This document shows positions 47,008 through 58,510 of a DNA stretch of 64,000 nucleotides, piece after piece. The DNA is from Paraspadella gotoi (taxonomy: Eukaryota > Chaetognatha), in the NCBI GenBank assembly GCA_051294375.1, contig CM119264.1:3728689-3792688 (forward strand). Reading direction: 5' to 3'. The first letter of the stretch is position 1, and every line of letters starts with the position of its first letter. The position numbers and the translations under genes are program-made. Under the pieces are notes generated by a model. That model worked only from the letters and a program-made list of their open reading frames with translations, did not search any database and had not been told where the DNA came from.

Positions 47008-47323
47008 ACGGAGAACTCGGGATCGACGATCAACTCCAACTCCTCCAAGCGCAGGCCACGCCCCCTTCGACCCGCGTCGTCACCGCCATCATGGTGACGT
47101 CGCGCGGCAGCGACGCAGCCTCCACGCCTCCGCCGGAACTCGGCCACGCCCACAACGACGACGACGAGGATTCGCGTCTCCCGATCGACGCTCGGGAGTT
47201 GGAGGAGCTCATCGCCCACCAGAGGGCGGAAGAAGGCGCGAGGCGCGAGTCGGTCAATTCTGAAGATGGCGCTTTTCTGGCCGAGCACAAGTATTTCGCC
47301 AACACATCATAGAGATTGAAGAG
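47008..47323 (+). CDS. SOCS7-like gene, exon before the SH2 domain, with an apparent stop
   Basis: Acceptor CTTGAATCATCCAAG. It reads DGELGIDDQLQLLQAQA through DARELEELIAHQRAEEGARR (a coiled-coil-like helix) to FLAEHKYFANTS, then TAG at 47310. A strong donor, GAAGAG|GTGAGG, follows at 47324. Adding one base near 47300-47310 removes the stop and at the same time brings the exon end to phase 0, exactly what the SH2 exon needs. A missing base in the assembly is therefore the simplest explanation. The alternative is a truncated isoform or a real null allele. Confidence 0.72.
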
Positions 47324-47338
47324 GTGAGGGAGGTCTGG

Positions 47339-47360
47339 GGAGAGAGAGAGAGAGCGAGAG

Positions 47361-47434
<74 letters not shown>

Positions 47435-47452
47435 AGAGAGAGAGAGAAGAGA
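47339..47452. repeat. (GA)n microsatellite
   Basis: GA array starting 16 bases after the donor of the preceding exon. Confidence 0.95.
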
Positions 47453-47557
47453 GGAGGGTTACTAGGAAAAGAAAAAAGGAGCGAGAAAAGAAAAAGAAAA
47501 GAGGAAGTGAAACAAAGACGAGATGTGGAAGAAAGAGAAAACAATGAGAGTTTGAGA

Positions 47558-47895
47558 TACTATCTAGGCAAAAAAGTATATCACATTTTCAGTGGAGGAT
47601 ATCTATTCGAAAATTTATTCAATTTTTTTAAAAAATTAGAATATTTTAGAATCTATATTAAATTTGTAACTTTTAGAAAAGAGGGAAATATGTGTAATAT
47701 CAGCGGTGGGGCTGAAAAGAATTGCATTGAAGGTATGAAAAAATATTTTACCATCATACCTCAATTTGCAAGCCGTAGTCAATACCAAGAAGAACCACAC
47801 CAAATAGTGAGCATATTTTACCTATTTTTTATATATTTATTATTCAATAAATATTTTTTTAATAATTATGTGATATACTTTTTGCCTAGATGGTA
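47558..47895. mobile_element. Non-autonomous TIR element (338 bp)
   Basis: Ends TACTATCTAGGCAAAAAAGT and, as its complement, ACTTTTTGCCTAGATGGTA; the inverted match continues for about 26 bases into ATATCAC. TA on both sides fits a TA target duplication. The left part (GAGGATATCTAT-CGAAAA, TTTTTAAA, AGAATCTA) matches 25270-25375. No transposase. Confidence 0.72.
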
Positions 47896-48464
47896 TAACA
47901 AAACTTTTAGTACAAAAAGGAGTGAGCAGGTAAGAAGTCAATATTAGAGGTTGGACTGGATTCTATAAGGTCTTTTTTTTGATGGCTCTTTATGATCTAT
48001 CGTTTGTAGCGAAATCCGTTAAAATATTACTTTTTTTAACGTTATACTAAGTTTTCGTGAGAACTCTTGCTTTCTATTGGGAAAAAATGTCAGATCGATA
48101 CGTGACAATTTCACAGAAAAAAAATGTCGCTGCGATGTGAAACATGTCACGAAGTTTGAAAGGGGAATGAATGAGACACTGAATAAAGCCTCACTCTATA
48201 GAAGGAGCGAGGAAAGGGACGTGATATCGAAAGGCATTGAATGGCAACGAATTTCACTTAATGGTACTGAATGGCACTGAATGGCATCGAATGAACCCGA
48301 ATGTGACGCGAAATGAGATTGAAATCGAAAAAATAAGAGACTTTTGACCCTTTTTTGTCGATGTGACCCTGAGTGAAAAAAAAATGACCCTTCACGTTCC
48401 ATCGAAATGTCGCGAACTCGATCAGAGAATCGATAATATTTTGAGTAAGATATATTTAGAGCGT

Positions 48465-48465
<1 letters not shown>

Positions 48466-48561
<96 letters not shown>

Positions 48562-48562
48562 A
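48466..48562. repeat. (GA)n microsatellite
   Basis: GA array in the intron before the SH2 exon. Upstream, 48220-48310 holds short GAATGGCA(T/C)-type tandem words. Confidence 0.95.
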
Positions 48563-49249
48563 TTGAAAACGTAATTGTGGCACGAGTGTCGCGCGTGAAA
48601 GTCACGTGATCGAGCAGTCACGTGAGAAGCCGTAAATAGAAAGCCTCCCGGTTTGATTTGTTTCTCCAGAGACAGACGAGGGAAAGAAGGGGGCAGGAGT
48701 AAGGGGAGAAGGGAGAGAAGAAAGAGGAGGGAGAAGTGAGGGAGGAAAGGAAAGAAAAAGGAAGAATGAGAAGAGGAGAAAGAGAAAGGGGAGAGATGAA
48801 GAAGAAAAAGATATGAAGGTAAGAGTTATTAAGAACGAAAAACGATGGAATAAATCTTCTCCGTTTCATAACTCACTCATAGGGTTGCTTCATTTTTTTC
48901 TTAGATTTAGTTTTCGATTTCTCATCAATCATTCACGGGGAAGACGTCGAAAAACTCGTGTTAATTTCTTTTTTCAAGTCGACGCAATTTGTTTTTATAG
49001 CTTCTTTCCATTTCCTGTTTTTTTTTTAATTACAACATACGTCAAGTTCATTATAATACCTACTCGTTCTCAACTCTTTCCTAATTCCCCGTCGACTCAA
49101 CTTTTTGAAGAAACTAAGACAAAAATTTTGAATATTTATTATCGCTGATTTTTTTTTTTTAGTTTTTTTTTCAACGAGTCTCAAAATCCTTATGGTCAAC
49201 AACGTCATATCGTCATTAGTCAATCCTTTCAGTTTTCCCATAAACATAT

Positions 49250-49493
49250 GAAATTGGTACAACCAATATAAAAATTATCCATTCATTTAATAAATAAGCT
49301 ATCTTGCCCCTGACTTTGGACAGGCTTTGGTGGTTTAAGGCCTTCATCACTCTTACAAGATAATGACATAGCAGGTCCCTGCAAGCTTTCAATCAAAGAC
49401 TCTCTCACAGTCTCGTTTATTCACTCCCAGAGTACCTGGCTTCCCTATCAAAGAAACTTACAATCAAGCGTGCCTTCTAATTTTCTCGCACAG
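49250..49493. repeat. Dispersed repeat end next to the SH2 exon
   Basis: Begins GGTACAACCAATATAAAAATTATCC, then AATAAATAAGCTATCTTGCCCCTGA and GGCCTTCATCACTC. Related pieces occur at 8412-8470, 21870-21917, 53640-54030 (inverted), 54395-54460, 56003-56060 and 63135-63240. The element class is unknown. Its right part is ordinary intron leading to the SH2 acceptor. Confidence 0.6.
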
Positions 49494-49662
49494 AGCGGAT
49501 GGTACTGGGGTCCCCTGAGTTGGGAGGAGGCCAACCGGATGTTGTCCTCCAAACCCGACGGATCATTTTTGGTGAGGGATTCGTCCGACGATCGCTACAT
49601 CCTCAGCCTGAGTTTTAGGTCTCAGGGAAAGACTCACCACACCAGGATTCAGCATTACAAAG
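49494..49662 (+). CDS. SOCS7-like gene, SH2 domain exon 1
   Basis: Acceptor TTCTCGCACAG, donor AAAG|GTGAGT, phase 0 to phase 1. It reads SGWYWGPLSWEEANRML, KPDGSFLVRDSSDDRYILS, LSFRSQGKTHHTRIQHYK. This is the SOCS6/SOCS7-type SH2 N-terminal half: the GWYWGP entry, the FLVR motif with the phosphotyrosine-binding Arg, and the SQGxTHHTR strand that is closest to SOCS7. SOCS proteins bind phosphotyrosine through this domain and recruit an elongin B/C-cullin 5 ubiquitin ligase through the C-terminal SOCS box. An inverted, damaged copy of this exon lies at 53640-53810. Confidence 0.96.
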
Positions 49663-49958
49663 GTGAGTTTGAAGAGCGTCAATGCTGAAGGTTTTGTTTG
49701 AGAAAGTTGAACAGTTATTTTGTTAAATTTATCTACGTAACGAACAGTTTTACTCTGAATACTTTACATTTTTGTTCATCCATTTTTTAAAATTTAATTT
49801 AACAAGCGTTTAGTATAAAATTGTTATTCATTGTTTATTTATTGTTTCAAACTGAGCAGGATGAAAAGATGAAATATGAAATTAATGATTTTAAAAAAAA
49901 AATCCTTTTAATAATAATAATAATCCCGTTCCCCATCCCCCCCAACACGCTCCTCCAG

Positions 49959-50133
49959 GTATGTTCAGCTTCTGGTCGCAGCCCCGGACGCACGGCTGCG
50001 ACACCATCGTCGACTTCATCGACAAGTGCATGGAGAACTCCAAGAACGGCCACTTCATGTACTTCCTCAGAGGCGCCGCCGACAACAACCTCAACGCCCC
50101 CATGCCCGTCCTGTTGTTGTACCCGGTGTCCAG
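49959..50133 (+). CDS. SOCS7-like gene, SH2 domain exon 2
   Basis: Acceptor CACGCTCCTCCAG, donor TCCAG|GTAGTG, phase 1 to phase 2. It reads MFSFWSQPRTHGCDTIVDF, IDKCMENSKNGHFMYFLRG, then MPVLLLYPVSR. SKNGxFxYFLR and LLYPVSR match the end of the vertebrate SOCS7 SH2 domain as I know it, which favours SOCS7 over SOCS6. The split Arg codon is completed by the first base of the exon at 58511, 8.4 kb away in this assembly. Confidence 0.96.
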
Positions 50134-51143
50134 GTAGTGGGCGGGGGACGATGGAGAGGGATGGCGGAGATGTGGGAGGGGAGAGAGGAGGTAAAAGGGG
50201 GGGGGAAAGGAAAAATAATGTTTTGAGGTTTTGAGCGCGATTTTCTTTGACCACCCGCGGGAGAGGGTCGAGGCTGTTTGTTGTTTGCGGACTTGAGGAA
50301 ACATTCGATTCAACTCTTTTCTCTTCTTTATTTTAGTTTTTACAACTCCTCCCCCTCTCCTTCTCTTCTCTTCTCTCTCTCTCTCTCGTCTTAAAAAATA
50401 GCTTTTTTCCCTTCAGCTTAAAATAAAAAATAAACAAGAACGTGATTCCAATGTGTTGCCCCGCAGTGACTTTTTTCAATGTCTTTCCCTTAATCACATG
50501 ATATGATATGAATGACAAGACATGACAAGAGTACAAAACTTTCTTTAGCCTTGTATTTATGAAATGTACTGCATCGCAGTCTTTTATTTCTTATAGATTT
50601 GAGTTTTTTCGTCTCTTCAACAAATGAGAACAACTATAGGAGAATTATATCATTTTTAACGGGAGTCTGCTCATAAGATTGAAAAAAAAAAATTTTGAAA
50701 ATTTAACAAAAAAAAAAACTTCGTCCCGATTGGTCATTTAATTCTCCATTTCCCGGAGGTTACAAGATGCGCCAATCCAAAATTTTTCTCGATTATCAAC
50801 TTTACAGATATTAAGGTTCTAAAGTGGCAAATCTTCTAAAGGACCTCTCTCTGAAAGCAATTAGCGAGCCCAAATTAGTCTTTGGTCATACTTACTTCGA
50901 ATCATGACTGACCCAATTTGGTTAGTCATGCATTTTAGTCATTTTTCAAAATCTTTATGTAATCAATATAAAATAATAAAGGAAAAAATACCCTTCAATC
51001 TTGCGCCTCGTCTTTTCACATAGAAAGCATTGATTGTATTACAAAATCGAATACTCCAAATGTGGCCAAAAGTCCTGAATTTTCGGTTTGAATGCATTAA
51101 GCTTTAGTTTTTATTTGTTTTTTCCCAGGAGAAGCTTTTTTAG

Positions 51144-51434
51144 GTGATAAAATTGGTATTGTTTTCTTTTTCTGTACAGCAAAATTTACAAACAATCTAT
51201 AATGATTTAGTCAGATATAAAGCAGTGAACGTCATGAAGGATACAATCATCTCGGAATTACTCAGAGAAACTAGATTAGAAAAAAGTTGTTTTAAACCTT
51301 CTGGATTCTTTGTACCTCATATTCTTGTTTTATTTTTTTGGAAAGAAAGTTTTTTTATTTATTTCTGGACAAAGATGCTTTCAAATGGCATGACGTTTCA
51401 TGATAGAACCTCCAATCAAGTAAAGACAAATTGA
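51144..51434 (+). CDS. Doubtful 96-codon frame inside the insertion
   Basis: Reads MIKLVLFSFSVQQNLQTIYN then DLVRYKAVNVMKDTIISELL. It has mixed composition but an AT-rich, unremarkable codon pattern. No similarity that I recognise to DDE transposases. Listed because it is the longest non-repetitive frame in the insertion's left part. Confidence 0.15.
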   Translation: MIKLVLFSFSVQQNLQTIYNDLVRYKAVNVMKDTIISELLRETRLEKSCFKPSGFFVPHILVLFFWKESFFIYFWTKMLSNGMTFHDRTSNQVKTN

Positions 51435-53639
51435 AAAATGCTCGATATGTTATACCTTTGTATCAGAAGAATCAGAAACAGATTTCCCAGTCCTATCATG
51501 AAAGAAATTCTGGTGAAGAGTAAGACGGTTTAGTACAATCTTTGGTAAGTTAATATTGTAGACATGATTTGGGGGTTATTTAAATTGGTTTTGGAACTTT
51601 TTAAAAATTATTAGTAGTAATAGTAGTTAACAGCATTTTTAATTTGGAATCAAGCTTAGTTTAGGAATTACAAACTGGAACACCCAAAATAGTCACAATA
51701 AACTAATTTTTTACTTGTTTTAAATGTAAGGTTTTTTCAAAACAAAAATCCTTGAAGATGACATTATAGCAATAATCCTGATATCAACAGTACGACGAAG
51801 GTTGACATCTTCAGAAATGATGCTGATATCATATGAGGCAAAGATTTAAAGCAATGGAATTTTATGGGAAAAAAAAACCCTTTATTTCAATTTCCCAAAA
51901 AGACCAAATCCCATCTACTACCATCTTTGTTAAAAGTATTAATAAAAAGGATAACTATTTCCCAAAAGCTTTTGAAGGTATCACATTTATTGTCTAAGTA
52001 TCAAGCAATTATAGTTTTGAAATTTTGATAAATGTTTTTAGGCAACCTTTTTTTAAAAATGGTAATTCACGGTCTAGCTTTATTCAACCTCTGGAGTGCC
52101 TACCTCCCAGGGATTTACTTACAGCAACTAGGATAACAGTTTTTTTTAAAAATATGAAACATGCCATTTCAAAATGGTCTACAAAATAATTATGATAATG
52201 ATATATGATATTGGTAAGAATAGTAATACAATTTACTAAACATTCTTTCGATGTTTTCTAACTAACAGCGTGGGTTCCCTATATGGAGCCCGGCTGCCAA
52301 TTTTCAGTGAAGGTAACATTCAAAAATTCAATGAAGTAATTAATTAATTTATAAAAAAAATTATTTATATAATTTAACAGTTTTTGATTTTGATTCATGG
52401 TGGGCTGAAAATTTTTGACATTTAGTGAAGACGTTTACAGCAGGATATCAAAGAAGGCTTTCATAGTATTAGTGCATCAAGTTTTACCGCTGGAATTTAA
52501 AATTCCAGGGTTGAAAAAATAATATCATTTTTCCCTAAATATATGAACTATGTGATATGAATATAGTAGTCAATTGCGAATGTTCCAAAGCGTTAGACAG
52601 ACCAAGGCCTCAAAAGAAGAATCATGCGTTATTAAAAAATTTGAAAAAGTGGCTGGAAATCCAAAAAAAAAAATGAAAATGAATCAAAAATCATTTTTAC
52701 CAAAATACAAACGTTTTTCCCTCATTAATTCATTATTATTGTTCAGTATTTTAGTAAGTAGTTCCAAATAAAAAGAAACAATAGTTTTATTGCTACTTGA
52801 AAATGAATATGTTCCTGTGAAAGTCTGACTTTTTATATTGATCAATAAGGGGTTTATAATCAATTTCCTTGTCTAAATAACTAATTACCAATATTGTGGA
52901 ATCTTACAAATAAACATATATAATTATATAATATAAATATAATTATATATTGGTTATACATTTAATTAAATTCAACCCACAACATGAATCAAAGTGTTGG
53001 TATCGGTATTACACTAGTGGTGAGCTGTTGACTGTAAAATAAAGAAATTGCTTATCAATATTGATCGATCTCCAAAAAAAAAAAAATATTTTGGTTAAAA
53101 TTCGGTTTAAGGCTATTCCTCTAGGCTGATGGAAACGTTTGGTGTATTATTTTTCTTAAAACTATTCTTTCACCAGTACATTTCCAAAAAAATTAGCTGA
53201 CAATTTATTGATGAACCAATATTAAAGTCAACAACCTAATCCTATACCTAGTAAAGTAAGCGTAGTGAAAGTTTCAGATCAAAAATATTTGAAAATAGTT
53301 GTTCATAACCAGTCTTGCTACCAAAGAACATGATATATTAAATTTTTAAAAAAATTTTGTTAATTTTCGCATAGTTACTTACCATTAGGAAAATGTCAAA
53401 ATTTAAAATTTTTTTTTTTTTTAGTTTTGAAAGCAGATTCTACATTCACTCATAAAAAGTTAATTTAAAGAAAAAGTCTTAATTCAAAATGTTTCATTAG
53501 TAGCTAAAATTAAAAAAACTAGATTTTTCTATACTAAAAATAAAATTATAGGTTAATAATAATAGTTTTTTAAACATTTTGACCCACTTAATAAAATAAT
53601 TTTTTAAATTTTAAAATTTCCTTTTATCAACTTTTTCAG

Positions 53640-54030
53640 TCCCAGTCTTTCCCTGAGATCTAAAATAGGCTGGCGGATGTAGCGATCGTCGACGAATCCC
53701 TCACCAAAAATGATCCGTCGGGTTTGGAGGACACATCCCGTTGGCCTCCCTCCCAACTCAGGGGACCCCAGTACCATCCGCTCTGTGCGAGAAAATTAGA
53801 AGGCACGCTTGATTGTAAGTTTCTTTGATAGGGAAGCCAGGTACTCTGGTGTGAAATAACGAGACTGTGAGAGAGTCTTAATTGAAAGCTTGCAGGGACC
53901 TGCGATGTCATTATCTTGTAAGAGGATGAAGGCCTTAACCACCAAAGCCTTGTCCCAAAGTCAGGGGCAAGATAGCTTATTATTAAATGAATGGATAATT
54001 TTTATATTGGTCTTGTACCAGTCTCCATAA
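53640..54030 (-). pseudogene. Inverted copy of the SOCS7-like SH2 exon and its upstream intron
   Basis: The reverse complement matches 49250-49627: the dispersed-repeat end, the intron (GCTTCCCTATCAAAGAAACTT), the acceptor CTCGCACAG and the exon through the FLVRDSS codons. The frame is broken by several single-base indels, and the end of the exon (after about 53655) is rearranged. It contains no donor. It cannot encode a working SH2 domain. It may be a true inverted duplication carried by the insertion or a foldback assembly artefact. Confidence 0.85.
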
Positions 54031-57000
54031 AATTCAAAGCTCCTTGTATTTGAGTAGGCGCAATTCAGAAATCTACGTGTCGCGAGAAGAGTAATAAGCA
54101 AAATATAATTAAATCTCCCCAGATTTTTATATATTTGAGATGGAGTGGTCTTTCATACAATTGGAAACAAGTTACCCAGTATTGAGTGCAAGACGCCGTA
54201 ATTTATCCGCGCGACAGTTCATGATGAGGGAACGCTGAGAATAACATCTAGGCGCGAGCTCGGAATAAACGAAGACCTGGCGATGAGAGAGTCCTGTATG
54301 TATATTCGATTGCAGGGGGATGCGACTGACTGAGGTCATTATCTATGTCTAAAGGAGTCAGAGTAGAGAATTGGGAGAGGCCTGCGACCACCCTGCAAAG
54401 CCTGTCCGAGCGCCAATAACAATCGGGGGCAAGATAGTCTATTTATTAAATGAATGTTGCACTAGCGAGGTGTGTCGCCTTCTTTTGTATCTTTTTGGGT
54501 TTTATAGTGTACCCCAATCATTACTGCGTATTATAATCAAAGAGAGGTTTTTTGCCAAACCATTAGTAACCTTATATGGGATTGACCTTCTGTTCCAAAA
54601 TAGATTAGTTTCTTCTTTTTCATAAATTAGATGTAACGTTGTGCTATTATGTCTCTTATAAAGCGTATGCAGACTGCGCGAATTGGGTTTTATATCTCAA
54701 TATTACTCATTGTTTTTTATTACAAAAAGAAAAAAATATTTATAGTTCAATGAAATAATACTAAGTGTAGTTTATAATCATAAATAAGAAATGATTTCTC
54801 TAACGCCAAGCTCCTCCTTTTGATATTAAATACTCTTATATTCCTATTTTATACCCATACAATTTCATTTCACTTACGTCAACTTTCATACACATTAATT
54901 TAGTATATTTTAACAAGACAGACTAAGAGGTAATGTAAAGAGGATATGAGATTTTGATATTAACCTGAGATGAAAATATTTAATTAAATCATTATTCAGT
55001 ATATTTTATATTCTTATTCAATATTTATTTATTATGACTTTAATTCCATTTTATTAAATCAAACGTGATATATATGTTTATGTGCTTAATGTCAGTAAAA
55101 ACATATTATTATATAAAACACTACTGCGCGCACCATATTTTAATGTGTAAGAATATGAGTATGCAAATTATAAACATAATATATTAACTGGGTATCATTT
55201 TTTCAAAACTTGGCATTATTTTTTAACACTCGCGTAATTATTTACTCTTAGGAAAATATATTATTAATTTTACAATGTGCAACTCAATTTGTTTTTATAT
55301 TTTGCATGTAATGTTTCTCTTCCCTCCTAACCTATATCATGTTTTTGAAATTTTCGCAATATAATGTATTGTAAATCGAAAACTAAATCTTTACTTGAAT
55401 ATAGATGTAATTGTCATACTTGAATTAGTTTGGTATTAACTACCCCTTGTATATGTTAATAGCGGTCTATATATTAGAATTGTTGCATAATTTTTTTAAA
55501 AAATTTGGATTTTTGAGTATGAAACTTGTCTCATCATTTATTTTCAACTTAAATATTTCAGTGTTTTTATTACTTCGCCCGATTATTCTGGTTTAATTGT
55601 ATTATATTTTACTACTCTGTCTAATTCCTTTCTTTAACTTCCTAATTCATCTTTTCTATTGTAACTATTCTACTTTTGCTCTTCACCTCTATTTTAACTT
55701 CGCATACTTTCTCCTTTAAAATTGTACTATTCTTCTCTTCTACCTTTCCTCACTTTTTTTTTCTTTTATCACTTGTATTATTGTCCTTTATCCACTTGTC
55801 ATCTCAATCATTCTCTTATTTTCACTTGCGTTTCATACGTCTTTTAATCTCCTTATACTTAATCTTTTACTTCCTTAACCCTCCTTTCTCTCTAGTTTCC
55901 TTTCACATCTGAGTATTCAATTGTATTCTCTGGAAGACAAAATTACTCAATTCTCGAGTTTTATAAAGAGGACTATATATTCATATATAATAACCAGGAT
56001 TGGTACAACATTCTCATCGTTGAACAAATTATCCATTCATTTAATAAATAACTGTCTCAATCCCTCTCCGCGACTTGATGTCACGAATTGACTCTATATT
56101 TTAAACGAGCGACTCAGGACAACTCTGTGCCACTAATTAATAACGTTTTTCCATCTATATCTATTATTCAAAATATAAAATAATTTATATTTTTATTTTA
56201 TTTTATTCAAAATATAAAAAAACAACTTAAAAAAAACTGAAAAACAATTTTCAAAAATGAATGTTAATTTATTGCTAAGAATTGATGACAAAAAACATAA
56301 TTGAAAAGCAAGAGGATAAGGAGCATTGAAGAGGCGCACGCTGAACTAAGTGCGATAGTCGACAGAGTAGCGTGACGCACTTAGTAGAGAGCTTCGACTA
56401 AGAGACGAGCAGCAGAGAGAATCCTCCCAACAATGAGAGGACCAAAGAGAGATAAGCAAGAGAGACAGAGATAGGGGCTTAAGAGAAGAAGAAAGTAAGA
56501 GAGATAGAGGAAGCAGAGAGATAAAAAATATAAGAGAGATAGAAACGAAATAAAGACATAAGAGAAATACGGTATGGCTAAAAAAAAGCGAAAAAAGGAA
56601 AGAAAGGAAAAAAAGAAGGGAAGAAGGAGAGGAAGAGTCATTTATTTAATTAAAAATTAAATTAAATTAATATTGAAAAGATAAAATGCTAACATACTTG
56701 TCAAGTTTTTTTTAGTATATTTTGTTATTATTTAGGCCATTGTGTAGGCTGCATATTTGGCCAATCTAGTGCATTGCCTGGAAAAACAAAATGAATTACT
56801 AATTAGGGAATAAGGGCACAGGGAAGAAGGACACAAAAGAAGGAAGGAGAAAAAAAATAGACAGACGACAATAGAGACTGACCAGATAGAATTAATGTAA
56901 AGAATTAATAGTTGTTAATAATAATAATCAGCAGTGCAAAACCAAAGTCATTCTAATGATATGAATTTTTAAAATCTTTTTTTTTCTTTATTTGTCTGTT

Positions 57001-57678
57001 TTATTTTATTTTATTTATTTTCTTTGCGTTTTAAAGAAGAGTTATTTTAGCTGGATCTGCTTATAGCAAATCTTGGCTTTATAATTCAACTTTTTTGGTC
57101 CATCTATCCCACCCTAAAATCTAAAAAATTATAACAAAACTTTAAAATTCAATTAAAAAACAATTTGCTTGAATCATAATTTTTTGACTTCACTACAGTG
57201 TAGTAAAGTAATTTTTTTGTGTTTCAAAAATGGTTATTTTTATTTTCTTTTATGGGGTATCTAGGGTCGGTACCGTATAGAAGTCAGACATATTTTTGCC
57301 CATTCTCAATTTATGTCTTAGGTGAATATTATTCATAAATATTGCTTTACTACAAAAAATTTATAATACAATTTTTATATAATAAATATTCATTAGTACG
57401 ATGTGTTTATTCTTACTTTTAGAAAATTTTATTTAAAGTTAATTTAAATTTTTACTATCTTTTTAAGGACAAAAGAGATTAAGAGTGAATAAAAAGAAAT
57501 GAAAGAAGTCACTATAAGAATAAATCTGTCCTTATTCTCAGCTGTCCTTATTCTCAATAATATTCTTTTCCTAAGTATTTTTTTGAAGCTTTATTCTTTT
57601 CTCTCTCTATTTCTTTTTTTTTTTCTTTCATTATAAAAATTGTTTAAAATATATTTTTGTGTTAAAAATATTTAGATG

Positions 57679-57840
57679 AAAACAAAGTTTTTATTAGTTT
57701 CAACGAATTTTGTTTTTATGCGGAAAACAGACATGTTTCGGCTTTTGGTTTTCAAGCCTTCTTCAGTGAAACCAAAGCCGAAACATGTCTGTTTTCCAAT
57801 AAAACAAATATCGTTGAAACTAAATAAAACTTTGTTTTTC
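57679..57840. repeat. 160-bp palindrome with hammerhead-like cores
   Basis: Two arms of about 72 bases, roughly 90% complementary with a spacer of about 17 bases. The inner 29 bases (GGAAAACAGACATGTTTCGG, CTTTGGTTT) are almost perfect. The minus strand reads CACTGAAGA - AGGCTT...AAGCC - GAAACATGTCTG, the CUGANGA - stem II - GAAA order of a hammerhead ribozyme, with a five-base-pair stem II. Confidence 0.75.
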
Positions 57841-57883
57841 TCTTAAATCATTTACAACGCCCATACATACAGTGATTATCACC

Positions 57884-57908
57884 NNNNNNNNNNNNNNNNN
57901 NNNNNNNN
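57884..57908. other. Assembly gap (25 N)
   Basis: Lies just inside the right end of the TTAA-flanked insertion, so the insertion's true length is unknown. Confidence 1.
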
Positions 57909-58045
57909 ATGAACCCAGACTCCCGTTAATGTAAGTGGGACAGACCGACGACAGATATACCGACCAACCGACTGACAGATAGACCGACCGACAGACCGAC
58001 CAAAAAGTGACTTGAAGTACTCGCGGCGCAACTAAAAATCTATGT

Positions 58046-58499
58046 CATATACATTATCCTCTCTCTCTCTCTCTTTCTCTTCCTTCAATCCAATTCATTA
58101 TATTTCCTTCCTTTTTCTCTTTCTTCTCTCTGTCTCTTTTTTCCCCTCCCCTCTTTCCCTCCTCTCTATATTCTTCACCCCTCCCTCTCCCCCATCTCTT
58201 CCCCTCCTCCTCCCTTCCTCTCTTCCTCCTCTTCCCCTCTTTCCTCGTTCTCCTCTCCCCTCTCTTCTCTCCTCTCCTCCTCTTTTCCCTCCTTCCTCTT
58301 CCCCCTCTTCCTCCTCGTACCTCTCCTCCTATTCTCCCTCCTCCTCCTCTCCCCTCTCCCCCTCCTCTTCCTCCTCTTCCGCCTCCTCCTTCTCCTCCCT
58401 CCTCCTCCCTCCCTCTGCCCCTCTTCTCTCCTCATCTTCCTCCCCTCCTCTCCTCCCTCTTCCTCCCTCCCTCTCCCTCCTCTTTCCCCCTACCCCCCA
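58046..58499. repeat. 450-base polypyrimidine tract before the terminal SOCS exon
   Basis: Almost only C and T (CTCCTCCC-type words), ending in CACCAATAACCAG, the 3' splice site of the SOCS-box exon. A second copy is at 63560-63985. Confidence 0.95.
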
Positions 58500-58510
58500 C
58501 CAATAACCAG

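Larger units (their letters stand above)
50660..57925. mobile_element. TTAA-flanked insertion of about 7.27 kb
   Basis: TTAA occurs directly left (50656-50659) and right (57926-57929). The inner ends are inverted: CGGGAGTCTGCTCAT on the left, and the right end reads inward as CGGGAGTCTGGGTTCAT. The outside flanks are found joined at a single TTAA at 63425-63428, which looks like the uninserted site. TTAA duplications are typical of piggyBac-type transposition. I see no transposase frame, and the interior is AT-rich. It contains the inverted SH2-exon copy, a purine-rich block (56400-56640), the 57679-57840 palindrome and a 25-N gap. Confidence 0.6.

Noticed and set aside
51144-51434. Transposase of the TTAA-flanked element
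   Set aside because: The frame is only 96 codons with no DDE motif or similarity I recognise; listed as a doubtful frame only.
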